DNA of 64,000 nucleotides from an uncultured Lachnospiraceae bacterium (GTDB lineage Bacteria; Bacillota; Clostridia; Lachnospirales; Lachnospiraceae): positions 1 to 64,000 of the forward strand of contig CANOEC010000019.1 of the NCBI GenBank assembly GCA_947564735.1, written 5' to 3'. A program made the translations under genes and the position numbers. The notes under the pieces were generated by a model. It made no database searches and was not told the origin of the DNA. It saw only the letters and a program-made list of their open reading frames with translations. Below are positions 16,075 through 24,810 of this stretch, piece after piece; position 1 is the first letter of the stretch, and every line of letters starts with the position of its first letter.

Positions 16075-16707
16075 ATGGCGGAGATTAGTGCACGCGAGCA
16101 GCTTATTTTTGAGATTGCACAGACGGAGTGGGAGTTGTTCCAGCAAGTCTATAATACTGGCGGCAGGGCTTCCTGTCAGGATGACCCGGACACATTTTTT
16201 AAGATGCGTATGAGTCAGTGGATGGTTTATTCCGACGAAGTGCTTTTCAGCTATCTGGATGACTGTAAAAAGGCGATGGAAGAAGGCAGAAATCTTGTGT
16301 TTGAGAAGTATGGCAGAATGATGGAGAGCACTTATCCGGAGGAATACGAGGAAATCAAAGGGCACCTGCCCGATGTGTCTGACAAGACCGATATCGTGGA
16401 GAAGATTGTGAAGATCAATCTGGAATGGGATGCGGATATGATGCGTGATTATCCGAATCTGCGAAGCAGAGGCAGAGTGCTCACTACGGCGCAGGACGGC
16501 ATCATGGCGGGCTCTTCCATGGAGAGCTATCTGCGGGGCGAGCTTTTGACATATTCTTTCCATACGCTGGAACTGATTTGCCGGGAGACGATGGAGGCAT
16601 ATGAAAAAGGCGAGAGCCTGTTGAAACAGACCATCGCCAATGAAACCTTATTCTACGGTTACGCATCTTTAGAAGAAGCGGAACAAAAGCATGGGAAGCT
16701 GTCATAA
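16075..16707 (+). CDS. DUF4125 family protein
   Basis: A 210-residue soluble, mainly helical and acidic protein of unknown function. The stretch EWELFQQV...GGRASCQDD...[11 protein letters not shown] is what I recall as the signature of the DUF4125 family, common in Lachnospiraceae. No signal peptide or membrane segment. In some relatives it is fused to or next to other proteins, but nothing here points to a specific job. Likely cotranscribed with the GerMN lipoprotein gene. Confidence 0.7.
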   Translation: MAEISAREQLIFEIAQTEWELFQQVYNTGGRASCQDDPDTFFKMRMSQWMVYSDEVLFSYLDDCKKAMEEGRNLVFEKYGRMMESTYPEEYEEIKGHLPDVSDKTDIVEKIVKINLEWDADMMRDYPNLRSRGRVLTTAQDGIMAGSSMESYLRGELLTYSFHTLELICRETMEAYEKGESLLKQTIANETLFYGYASLEEAEQKHGKLS

Positions 16708-16711
16708 TCAT

Positions 16712-17416
16712 TCAAAAATGCAGGCGTCTGCGCACTTCGTTGCGCAGGCGTTTTTTGGCGAGAATAGTGATTAGCGCAATATCAATGATGAAGCATACGG
16801 TTAAAACGACGGCTGACCACGTGATTCGGTAGGGCTGTTCCAAAATATGACGGATTAACAGTTCCAGCGAAACGCAGAAAGCGGGAATTTCTATAAAGAT
16901 GCAGAGCGCGACGGACAGAATCGTAATGGAAAAGATTCTGGCTAAGAGGGGAAACAATTCCGCCAGTATCGTCAGCATGGCAACGATGGGAAGTCCAACC
17001 TGCCAGAACCATTTGTTGGAATCAGTCAGGAAGGTAATCAGAAACAAGTAGACTGCTACGGATATGCCGTCGGCAAGTAACGACAGGTAAATGGGCGTTT
17101 TGCTGTAAAAGATGGCAGGAAAGCTGAACACAAAGAGACACAGGCAGCTTCCGATGACAATGAGCGACCAGAGAGAAGAATTGAATACAAGCAGATTCAG
17201 AAGCAGGCAGGTTACACTGGTAGCAGTTAAAACCACGCTGATTAGGATGCCTAAATCCTTTCGTTTTACCACTTCCACTTGTCCCTTATCGGTGGGATAA
17301 GGAGAAGCCGGTCTTAATTTGTCAAGCTCCTTGGGATTTATGACAGGTGTATGACAAAGCGGACATTCCGGCAGAGAAGCTTCCAGCTCCACACCGCAGT
17401 TGACACAGTAAGACAT
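16712..17416 (-). CDS. DUF6320-type zinc-ribbon membrane protein
   Basis: A 234-residue protein with an N-terminal zinc ribbon (CVNC...CPLC, about residues 4-22) followed by about six hydrophobic helices from residue 55 to 225. I recall it as DUF6320, usually seen beside an AATase-like acyltransferase and an esterase, as here. Function unknown. AAGAAGGA precedes the ATG. It is transcribed with the acyltransferase gene upstream on the minus strand (66-nt gap). Confidence 0.7.
   Translation of the reverse strand: MSYCVNCGVELEASLPECPLCHTPVINPKELDKLRPASPYPTDKGQVEVVKRKDLGILISVVLTATSVTCLLLNLLVFNSSLWSLIVIGSCLCLFVFSFPAIFYSKTPIYLSLLADGISVAVYLFLITFLTDSNKWFWQVGLPIVAMLTILAELFPLLARIFSITILSVALCIFIEIPAFCVSLELLIRHILEQPYRITWSAVVLTVCFIIDIALITILAKKRLRNEVRRRLHF
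16725..16756 (+). terminator. Terminator inside the 3' end of a convergent gene
   Basis: A 10-bp GC-rich stem CGTCTGCGCA/TGCGCAGGCG (one G-U), loop CTTCGT, then six T. It ends plus-strand transcripts from the DUF4125 gene but lies wholly within the last codons of the minus-strand DUF6320 gene. Confidence 0.85.
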
Positions 17417-17482
17417 ATTGGGTTCCTTCTTTCTTCAAATGATAATATAGTATATTATGTTAACTAAGTGGACGCCCTCAGG

Positions 17483-18823
17483 CTAATCCACATTTGTGTC
17501 GCGATTGCTCTCGATTTTTACATGGATGCCGTCCTGCACCAGTTTGCGGAAAAAATAACGCTCAACATCGGCTTCCACAATAGAGCTTGCGAAGTTGATG
17601 GTCAGCACATCCTCAAAGCTGATGATGGCGCAGTTGGTGCGGGAGGAGAAGGGCTGTCCCATATAAATGTCGAATCGCTCAATGAAAGGCTTCATATCCT
17701 CCGGTACACGCAGCGCACCCATGTTGGTCAGTCCGGCGGAGGAGTTCTTGTCCTGTACTCTCGTGTAGAACGTGCGGACGACGAAATCCTTGATAAAAAG
17801 CGGAACAACGCGAATGAAGGGGTTGCGCTGGGTGGAGGCATTGGTGGTGATGTCACCCCGTAAGAATTTCTCATTGATATAATAACGCATGTAATTGTGT
17901 ACATGCGAGACAATCTCGTCAAATGAATAGTCTCCAAGCCGCGGGTCGATAAAAGGGTAGACCATGGTGATAAAATTGCGCAGCGTCTTGGAGGGGAAGA
18001 AGCGGCGGAGATTGACGGGCATAGCAATCCTCACCGGGCGCAGCCTGATGTGGAAATCGTTCGTCTGCTTCTGCAGCAGGGCATAGAGCAGGACGGCGTT
18101 CAGATATTCCGTGATGCTGGCATTGTATTTCTTGGCAACGGTCATGACTTCATGTACCGATAAGATGCCGTCCACGATATTCAGCGTATAAAAAGGCTCC
18201 TTGGTGCCACGCACGCGGTATGTCTGTTCGGCAGGGCGAGGGGGACAGACCTTGGCGTTGGCATAACGCATATAGGCGTCTTCCAGTTCCTCAGGAGCGG
18301 GGGCTTCGCTGATGTTCAGAACAAAGCCATCGGGTTTTATCGGATGACCGAGAAGTCCGAGATAAGTGGCGGTCAGAGTCTGAAGCAGACACATGCCGCC
18401 GGTACCGTCGCCGAGACTATGGTGCGCTTCCAGCGCGATACGGCAGCCATAGTAATAGATGCGAATAAGATAACGATTGTTACCTTTAAAGTGCATAGGC
18501 ATACACGGATTCTTGATGTCTTTTTTTACATAAGGGCCCGGACGGTTATTCGGCTCTAAATAACGCCAGAACAAGCCCTTGCGCATCGCCACTTTATAGG
18601 TGGGAAAGCGTGGGAGCGTCATGTCAAGCGCCTGCTGTAACAAATCCGGGTCGATTTCTTCTTTGAGTACGACGGACAGACGGTAGACAGATGAAAAGTC
18701 ACGGCGCTGTAAGGTCGGATAAACGATAGCGGATAAATCCAGTTTATACCAGACATCTTTACGGTTCTTTGCTGATGGTTTCATTATTTGATTTATCGTA
18801 TTCTGGTGTCTTGTTTTTTTCAT
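17483..18823 (-). CDS. AATase/condensation-like acyltransferase
   Basis: A protein of about 430-446 residues of the chloramphenicol acetyltransferase-like fold, the superfamily of alcohol acetyltransferases and peptide synthetase condensation domains. The catalytic HHSLGDGTGG motif (HHxxxDG) is near residue 135, and the C-terminal half keeps the second lobe, including the SSRTNCAIISF strand. It probably moves an acyl group onto an alcohol or amine; donor and acceptor are unknown. The start is unsure: ATG at 18823 or 18784, neither with a clear ribosome binding site. Divergent from the esterase gene at 18900, and cotranscribed with the DUF6320 gene. Confidence 0.75.
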   Translation of the reverse strand: MKKTRHQNTINQIMKPSAKNRKDVWYKLDLSAIVYPTLQRRDFSSVYRLSVVLKEEIDPDLLQQALDMTLPRFPTYKVAMRKGLFWRYLEPNNRPGPYVKKDIKNPCMPMHFKGNNRYLIRIYYYGCRIALEAHHSLGDGTGGMCLLQTLTATYLGLLGHPIKPDGFVLNISEAPAPEELEDAYMRYANAKVCPPRPAEQTYRVRGTKEPFYTLNIVDGILSVHEVMTVAKKYNASITEYLNAVLLYALLQKQTNDFHIRLRPVRIAMPVNLRRFFPSKTLRNFITMVYPFIDPRLGDYSFDEIVSHVHNYMRYYINEKFLRGDITTNASTQRNPFIRVVPLFIKDFVVRTFYTRVQDKNSSAGLTNMGALRVPEDMKPFIERFDIYMGQPFSSRTNCAIISFEDVLTINFASSIVEADVERYFFRKLVQDGIHVKIESNRDTNVD

Positions 18824-18899
18824 ATCATAGATATAATATCATAAATGAGGGATAATTTGTTACGGTATTTATATCTTTTGCAAAAGAAAGGGAAAATAT

Positions 18900-19817
18900 A
18901 TGGCAATTTCGGATAAGAAAAACGCGAATCTGATGAACTTGATTAAGAGAATGCATGGTGTGGTTGAGAATGTGGATATCGAGAAACACCGTCAGTCGCA
19001 GGACCATTTCGGTGCGCTGCTGGGAACAAATAAAGATGTGCTGACGGAGGTTCTGGAGATTCCAGCACAGTCGCCCGAAGAGGAGGCAATCCATGCAGAA
19101 TGGAATTATGTAAACCGAGCGCATATGAAAAAGTATGTGATTTTGTATTGTCACGGAGGAGGATACTCTACCGGGAGCAGTCTCTATGCCAGAACACTGA
19201 CGAGCAAGCTGGCAATGTCAACTTCAATGGATGTGCTTAGTTTTGATTACAGACTGGCGCCGGAGCATCCTTATCCGGCGGCAACGCAGGATGCCATGCG
19301 TGTGTGGAATTATCTGATGATGTTCGGATATGGCGCAAGAGACATTATTATGGCGGGAGATTCTGCGGGAGGAAATCTTGCATTGTCACTGACCTTAAAA
19401 TTAAAGCAGGAGGGAAGGCTTCTGCCGCGCGGACTCGTACTGATGTCTCCGTGGACTGACCTTACGTCATCCGGTGCATCTCATGAGACGAAGGCGGAGG
19501 TTGACCCGGTATTAAATGCCGGGTATCTGGAGGAAATGATTCATAATTATGCGTCCGGACAAAATCTGGAGGAACCTTTGATTTCGCCGCTTTTTGGGAA
19601 TTATGACGGATTCCCGCCCACCTATATCCAAGTCGGCGGAAATGAGATTCTGTTTGACGATTCCATTGCGCTCTACGAGAAGCTGATTAAGGCGAATGTG
19701 TATGCCAAGCTGGATACATTCGAGGGGATGTGGCATGTGTTTCAGATGTCTCCGTTTAAGACGGCGTATGAGGCGATGGACAGGAATGCGGAGTTTATTT
19801 ATGATATCTGCCGATAA
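18900..19817 (+). CDS. Alpha/beta hydrolase, acetyl esterase (HSL) type
   Basis: A 305-residue serine esterase of the hormone-sensitive lipase family. The oxyanion-hole motif HGGGYSTGS is at about residue 82, the nucleophile elbow GDSAGGN near 157-163, and the C-terminal catalytic His in MWHVFQM. No signal peptide, so cytoplasmic. AAAGGGA precedes the ATG. It is divergent from an acyltransferase gene with a 76-nt shared intergenic region, which suggests joint control and perhaps opposing acylation and deacylation of one substrate. Confidence 0.87.
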   Translation: MAISDKKNANLMNLIKRMHGVVENVDIEKHRQSQDHFGALLGTNKDVLTEVLEIPAQSPEEEAIHAEWNYVNRAHMKKYVILYCHGGGYSTGSSLYARTLTSKLAMSTSMDVLSFDYRLAPEHPYPAATQDAMRVWNYLMMFGYGARDIIMAGDSAGGNLALSLTLKLKQEGRLLPRGLVLMSPWTDLTSSGASHETKAEVDPVLNAGYLEEMIHNYASGQNLEEPLISPLFGNYDGFPPTYIQVGGNEILFDDSIALYEKLIKANVYAKLDTFEGMWHVFQMSPFKTAYEAMDRNAEFIYDICR

Positions 19818-19821
19818 TAAA

Positions 19822-19846
19822 AGTAAATTTGCTACGCAAATTAACT
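19822..19846. repeat. Palindromic repeat, copy 1 (AGTAAATTTGC family)
   Basis: AGTAAATTTGC-TAC-GCAAATTAACT: an 11-bp hairpin with one A-A mismatch. The same plan, with compensating changes, recurs at 40176-40200 and 59075-59099. Confidence 0.65.
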
Positions 19847-19914
19847 TTGCGAGATTTGCTGCGCAAACTCGGAATTCGATAAGGAAATATTTTGCGAGAT
19901 TTGCTGCGCAAACT
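19846..19914. repeat. 24-nt direct repeat pair
   Basis: The same 24 nt (TTTGCGAGATTTGCTGCGCA followed by AACT) occurs at 19846-19869 and 19891-19914, 45 nt apart. Each has short self-complementary ends (TTTGC/GCAAA). They lie between the esterase and dgt. Confidence 0.7.
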
Positions 19915-20029
19915 TTCCATTTGCAAGTCCATTAAGGAAAAAAATACAAAAATTAAGAAGGATTTGGCTGACAGGCATAGAATAATATAAATAGAACGAT
20001 TGTTGTTGCGTAGGAAGAAAGGCAGCGCC

Positions 20030-21034
20030 ATGAATATACGTGAAAGTCTGGAGCGATGGGAGAAAGAGTATTTAAGCCCTTATGCCATGCTCAGTATGGA
20101 ATCAAAGGGAAGGCTCAGACCGGAGGAACAGTGTGATATCAGACCGGTATTTCAGCGGGACAGGGACAGGATTATACATAGTAAGTCTTTTAGGCGTCTG
20201 AAGGATAAGACGCAGGTGTTCTTAACACCGGAGGGAGACCATTACAGGACGCGGCTGACCCATACCTTGGAAGTCAGTCAGACGGCGAGAACTATCGCCA
20301 AGGCGCTGAAGCTCAATGAGGATTTGGTTGAGGCGATTGCGCTCGGACATGACTTGGGGCATACGCCGTTCGGGCATGCGGGAGAGCGCGCACTGAACCG
20401 CGTATGCACATACGGCTTCAAACACAACGAGCAGAGTGTGAGAACGGTAGATTTGCTGGAGAAGGACGGGCAGGGAATCAATCTGACAATGGAGGTGCGC
20501 GACGGTATTCTGAATCATCAGACGTCCGGTATGCCTGCCACGCTGGAAGGAAAGATTGTCAGATTTGCGGATAAGATTGCATATATTCATCATGATATGG
20601 ACGATGCCGTCAGAGGCGGTATATTAAAGGAAAGTGACGTGCCGGAAGAAATCAGTTCCGTCATCGGTTATACTTGTGGTCAGCGGCTGGATTTTTTTAT
20701 ACATAATATTGTAACGAACAGCAGGGATAAGAACGATATCTGCATGTCGCCGGAAGCGGAGAAGGCTATGCGGCAGATGCGGGAATTTATGTTCCGCAAT
20801 GTTTATAGAAATCCCATTGCGAAAGGACAGGAGAATAAGGCGGAGAACCTGATTATCACGCTGTATGAATATTATATGAGCCATACGGAGAAGCTGCCGG
20901 AATTTTTAAACAGGCTCTATCTGAATGGGGAGCCGATTGAAAAGATTGTATGTGATTATATCGGCTCGATGACGGACCGGTTTGCCATTGCGCAGTATCA
21001 GGAAATATATATTCCGAAGACTTGGCATGGATAA
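20030..21034 (+). CDS. dgt: Deoxyguanosinetriphosphate triphosphohydrolase-like HD protein
   Basis: A 334-residue HD-domain phosphohydrolase that would cut dNTPs into nucleoside and triphosphate. It shows the substrate motif SFRRLKDKTQVF, the first HD-site His in RLTHTLEVSQ, the HD pair in ALGHDLGHTPFGHAGE and the later Asp in RFADKIAYIHHD. The ATG at 20030 follows AGGAAGAAAGG; earlier in-frame codons overlap the likely promoter region. The gene stands before dnaG and rpoD, the usual order in Clostridia. Nucleotide specificity cannot be read from sequence. Confidence 0.9.
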   Translation: MNIRESLERWEKEYLSPYAMLSMESKGRLRPEEQCDIRPVFQRDRDRIIHSKSFRRLKDKTQVFLTPEGDHYRTRLTHTLEVSQTARTIAKALKLNEDLVEAIALGHDLGHTPFGHAGERALNRVCTYGFKHNEQSVRTVDLLEKDGQGINLTMEVRDGILNHQTSGMPATLEGKIVRFADKIAYIHHDMDDAVRGGILKESDVPEEISSVIGYTCGQRLDFFIHNIVTNSRDKNDICMSPEAEKAMRQMREFMFRNVYRNPIAKGQENKAENLIITLYEYYMSHTEKLPEFLNRLYLNGEPIEKIVCDYIGSMTDRFAIAQYQEIYIPKTWHG

Positions 21035-21044
21035 AAGCATGAAG

Positions 21045-21086
21045 AGATTTTCTAAGGCATCCGAAGAACGCTGTCTAAGAAAATCT
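21045..21086 (+). other. Imperfect hairpin between dgt and dnaG
   Basis: AGATTTTCT pairs with AGAAAATCT and, after an A-A mismatch, the stem goes on for about five more pairs. There is no U-tract, so it is not a normal terminator; it may modulate readthrough into dnaG. Confidence 0.4.
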
Positions 21087-21134
21087 ACAGCTTCACGTAA
21101 GTTAATTTATATAGTGAGAAAAAGAAGGAGTACA

Positions 21135-22904
21135 ATGTATTATCCGGAAGAACTGATAGAAGAAATCAGAATGAAAAATGAGATTGTAGGCGTGATTTCT
21201 GGATATGTCCGTATGCAGAAGAAAGGAAGCAGTTATTTCGGACTGTGTCCGTTCCATAATGAGAAATCGCCGTCATTCTCAGTGTCACCCGCGAAACAGA
21301 TGTATTATTGTTTCGGGTGCGGTGCGGGCGGCAATGTAATAACGTTTGTTATGGAATATGAAAATGCTACTTTTCAGGAGGCGGTCAAGATGCTGGCGGA
21401 CAGAGCGGGCGTCAACCTTCCGGAAATGGAGTATACCGAGGAGACAAGGAAGCGGGAGAGTAGGCGGGCGAAATTACTCGAGGTCAACAAAGAGGCGGCG
21501 AAGTATTATTATTATATGCTTCGTTCCCCCAGAGGAAAGACGGGATACCAGTATCTGTCCGGGCGGCAGTTGTCGGAAGAGACGATGAAGAAATTCGGGC
21601 TGGGATATGCCGATGGCGGAGCGAGCGACCTGACGGCGTATCTTAAGTCTAAGGGTTATTCCGACGAACTGATTAACGAGTCCGGGCTGACCGGGTTTGA
21701 TGAGAAGAGAGGGATGCATGACAAGTTCTGGAACAGGGTCATGTTTCCGATTCAGGACAGCAATCACAGGGTCATTGGTTTTGGCGGCCGTGTGATGGGA
21801 GACGCTAAGCCGAAGTATTTAAATTCTCCCGAGACCATGATTTTTGATAAGAGCCGTAATCTGTACGGATTGAACTTTGCCAGAACATCGCGAAAAGGGA
21901 ATATCATTCTGTGTGAGGGATATATGGATGTGATTGCCATGCATCAAGCGGGGTTCACACAGGCGACAGCCTCACTGGGAACGGCTTTTACGATGGGACA
22001 GGCAGGGCTTTTGAAAAGATATACCGACGAAGTGCTGCTTGCCTATGACAGCGACGGCGCCGGCGTCAATGCAGCGTTGCGCGCCATAGGGATATTGAGG
22101 CAGTCGGGACTTAGGGGCAAGGTAATCAATATGCAGCCGTATAAGGATCCCGATGAATTTATGAAGAACTTAGGATCCGATGCTTTTCAGGAAAGAATCA
22201 ATCAGGCGCAGAACAGTTTCTTTTTCGAGTTAAGTATTCTGGAACAAAGTTACAATATGGACGACCCGGAATCGAAGACTGCTTTTCACCGGGAAATCGC
22301 GAAGAAGCTGTGCGGCTTTGAGGAAGAGGTGGAGCGGGAGAACTATTTGGAATCCGTTGCAGAAAAGTACCACATCGGCTTCGAGAATCTGCGCAGACTG
22401 ACAGCTTCTTATGCTGCGAGGACAGGGCTTGTACAGCCGGCGGGACGTCCGAAGAGCACTGTCACAAAGAAGAACACGCCGGAAGAAAATGTGAAGAAAT
22501 CTCAGCGGCTGCTGCTTACATGGATTACGGAAGAACCGGATATCTATCCGAAAATCAAATCGTATATCACGCCGCAGGATTTTACGGAACCGCTCTATCA
22601 GCAGGTGGCGGACAAGCTGTTTGCGGATTTGGAGCAGGGGCATTTTAAGCCGGCGGCAATCATCAGCGCGTTCGAGGATGAACAGGAACAGCGTGTGGTG
22701 GCGGAGATTTTCAACACGAAACTGAATGAGCTTACTACAGATAAGGAGCGGGAAAAGGCTTTTCATGACATTCTCTGCGCCGTGAAGCAGAACAGCTTTG
22801 ATTATTACTCGGAGAGAACAGGCTGTGACATGAACGCCATAAACCAAGTAATATCGGGCAAAAAGGCGCTGGAAGAACTTAGAAAAACGCATATTTCCTT
22901 ATAA
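21135..22904 (+). CDS. dnaG: DNA primase
   Basis: A 589-residue primase that makes RNA primers at the replication fork. The N-terminal CHC2 zinc ribbon has Cys38, His41, Cys59 and Cys62. The TOPRIM core follows, with the Glu in ILCEGYMDV and the Asp pair in AYDSDGAG, and a C-terminal helicase-binding region ends the protein. The start at 21135 follows AAGGAG and gives the standard MYYPEELIEEI beginning; upstream codons overlap dgt. Together with rpoD downstream this is the classic macromolecular synthesis gene order. Confidence 0.97.
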   Translation: MYYPEELIEEIRMKNEIVGVISGYVRMQKKGSSYFGLCPFHNEKSPSFSVSPAKQMYYCFGCGAGGNVITFVMEYENATFQEAVKMLADRAGVNLPEMEYTEETRKRESRRAKLLEVNKEAAKYYYYMLRSPRGKTGYQYLSGRQLSEETMKKFGLGYADGGASDLTAYLKSKGYSDELINESGLTGFDEKRGMHDKFWNRVMFPIQDSNHRVIGFGGRVMGDAKPKYLNSPETMIFDKSRNLYGLNFARTSRKGNIILCEGYMDVIAMHQAGFTQATASLGTAFTMGQAGLLKRYTDEVLLAYDSDGAGVNAALRAIGILRQSGLRGKVINMQPYKDPDEFMKNLGSDAFQERINQAQNSFFFELSILEQSYNMDDPESKTAFHREIAKKLCGFEEEVERENYLESVAEKYHIGFENLRRLTASYAARTGLVQPAGRPKSTVTKKNTPEENVKKSQRLLLTWITEEPDIYPKIKSYITPQDFTEPLYQQVADKLFADLEQGHFKPAAIISAFEDEQEQRVVAEIFNTKLNELTTDKEREKAFHDILCAVKQNSFDYYSERTGCDMNAINQVISGKKALEELRKTHISL

Positions 22905-22949
22905 TGCGGGTAAGCTAGAAGTTGAAACATAGGAAGGATGGACCAAGTA

Positions 22950-24062
22950 ATGGACGAAAATGTACAGGCAAAGTTTGAAGAGCGTCTCAAAGACCTCTTA
23001 GCAGTTGCGAAGAAGAAAAAGAATGTTTTGGAATATCAGGAAATCAATGATTTTTTTGCTGACCTTACGCTTGAAGAAGATCAGTTTGATAAGATATTGG
23101 AAACATTGGAACAAAATAACGTCGATGTACTCCGCATTACCGAGGATGATGATGTGGACGACGAGGAGATTATACTGACCGAAGAAGATGAAGTGGATGT
23201 GGAGAACATTGACTTGTCGGTGCCGGACGGTATCAGTATCGAGGATCCGGTCAGAATGTATTTGAAGGAAATCGGCAAGGTGCCGCTTCTTAGCGCGGAC
23301 GAGGAGATTGAACTTGCCAAGAAGATGGAGATGGGCGACCAAGAGGCGAAGAAGCGTCTGGCGGAGGCAAACTTACGTCTGGTAGTCAGCATCGCCAAAA
23401 GGTATGTGGGACGTGGAATGCTGTTTCTCGACTTGATTCAGGAAGGCAACCTTGGACTGATTAAGGCGGTGGAAAAATTCGATTACCGCAAGGGATACAA
23501 ATTCTCTACTTATGCCACATGGTGGATACGTCAGGCAATTACGAGAGCCATTGCGGATCAGGCGAGAACCATCCGTATACCGGTGCATATGGTGGAGACC
23601 ATCAATAAGCTGATTCGCGTCAGTAGACAGTTATTGCAGGAGTTAGGCAGGGAACCTACGCCGGAGGAGATTGCAGAGCAGATGAATATGCCGCCGGAGC
23701 GGGTACGGGAAATCCTTAAGATTTCTCAGGAACCTGTCTCTTTAGAGACGCCTATCGGCGAAGAGGAAGACAGTCATCTTGGCGATTTTATTCAGGACGA
23801 CAATGTACCGGTGCCCTCCGATGCGGCAGCTTTTACGCTGTTAAAAGAACAGCTAGTGGAAGTACTCGGCACATTGACGGAGAGAGAGCAGAAAGTCTTA
23901 AGACTGCGTTTTGGTCTGGATGACGGACGCGCCAGAACCCTTGAGGAAGTCGGAAAAGAATTTAATGTGACCCGTGAGAGAATCCGTCAGATTGAGGCGA
24001 AGGCGCTGCGCAAGCTGCGGCATCCGAGCAGGAGCCGCAAGTTAAAGGATTATCTGGATTGA
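22950..24062 (+). CDS. rpoD: Primary sigma factor RpoD
   Basis: A 370-residue housekeeping sigma factor. After an acidic region 1.1 come region 1.2 ([16 protein letters not shown]), region 2 ([17 protein letters not shown], then the -10 binding helix [19 protein letters not shown]), region 3 and the region 4 helix-turn-helix ([20 protein letters not shown]). The ATG at 22950 is preferred to one at 22938 because AGGAAGG (22931-22937) would touch the latter. Stop and the next start overlap (TGATG). Confidence 0.97.
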   Translation: MDENVQAKFEERLKDLLAVAKKKKNVLEYQEINDFFADLTLEEDQFDKILETLEQNNVDVLRITEDDDVDDEEIILTEEDEVDVENIDLSVPDGISIEDPVRMYLKEIGKVPLLSADEEIELAKKMEMGDQEAKKRLAEANLRLVVSIAKRYVGRGMLFLDLIQEGNLGLIKAVEKFDYRKGYKFSTYATWWIRQAITRAIADQARTIRIPVHMVETINKLIRVSRQLLQELGREPTPEEIAEQMNMPPERVREILKISQEPVSLETPIGEEEDSHLGDFIQDDNVPVPSDAAAFTLLKEQLVEVLGTLTEREQKVLRLRFGLDDGRARTLEEVGKEFNVTRERIRQIEAKALRKLRHPSRSRKLKDYLD

Positions 24063-24787
24063 TGAAAGCAATTACATTATCCAAAAGGCTGTCCGCCGTC
24101 GCTTCCATGGTTACAGTCGGAAACCGGGTGTGCGATGTGGGATGCGACCATGGATTTGTCTCTGTTTATCTGGTCAAGGAGCATATCAGCCCACATGTAT
24201 TGGCAATGGACGTAAGAAGCGGACCTTTTAGCGCTGCGAGGGAACACATTGCGGAATATGGGTTGGATGGACAGATTGAGGCACGTTTGTCTGACGGTTT
24301 ACATAACTATAATTCCGGCGAGGCGGACACGCTGATATGTGCCGGTATGGGCGGCAGGTTAATGAGAAAGATATTGTCTGACGATAAAGAAAAGACGGAT
24401 TCTTTCCATGAAATGATTTTGCAGCCGCAGTCCGAGGTGGAAGCTTTCCGCGCTTGGCTGCGTGAACAGGGATACCGTATTACACATGAGAAGATGGTGG
24501 AGGAAGACGGGAAGTATTATCCGATGATGCGGGTGGTAACAGAGAATTGTGATGGGGAGTTATGTAAACTAAATGACCGCTATGGTCCGTTATTGCTGCA
24601 GAATAAGGATAAGGTTCTGGCTGCTTACTTAAGGCGGGAGGAAGCAACCTATCAGGAAATCATGTCAAGCCTTGCCCAAAGAGGCTTGGCGGATGAAAAA
24701 AGAAAGAACCGGTATATGGAGGTATTGAAACTGATCGAGGACTGCCGGAAGGCAATGGAGATTATCGCGTCGGATGAAAACGACTGA
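24062..24787 (+). CDS. trmK: tRNA (adenine22-N1)-methyltransferase
   Basis: A 241-residue SAM-dependent methyltransferase that would form m1A22 in tRNA. It has the Rossmann-type motif VCDVGCDHGFVSVYL near residue 27 and, after it, AGMGGRLMRKIL, where DxGxD- and GMGG-like segments are typical of TrmK. It overlaps the rpoD stop by one base and is translationally coupled to it, a common arrangement in Firmicutes. Confidence 0.88.
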   Translation: MKAITLSKRLSAVASMVTVGNRVCDVGCDHGFVSVYLVKEHISPHVLAMDVRSGPFSAAREHIAEYGLDGQIEARLSDGLHNYNSGEADTLICAGMGGRLMRKILSDDKEKTDSFHEMILQPQSEVEAFRAWLREQGYRITHEKMVEEDGKYYPMMRVVTENCDGELCKLNDRYGPLLLQNKDKVLAAYLRREEATYQEIMSSLAQRGLADEKRKNRYMEVLKLIEDCRKAMEIIASDEND

Positions 24788-24810
24788 AAACGGGAAAGGG
24801 GGTCGTGCCC

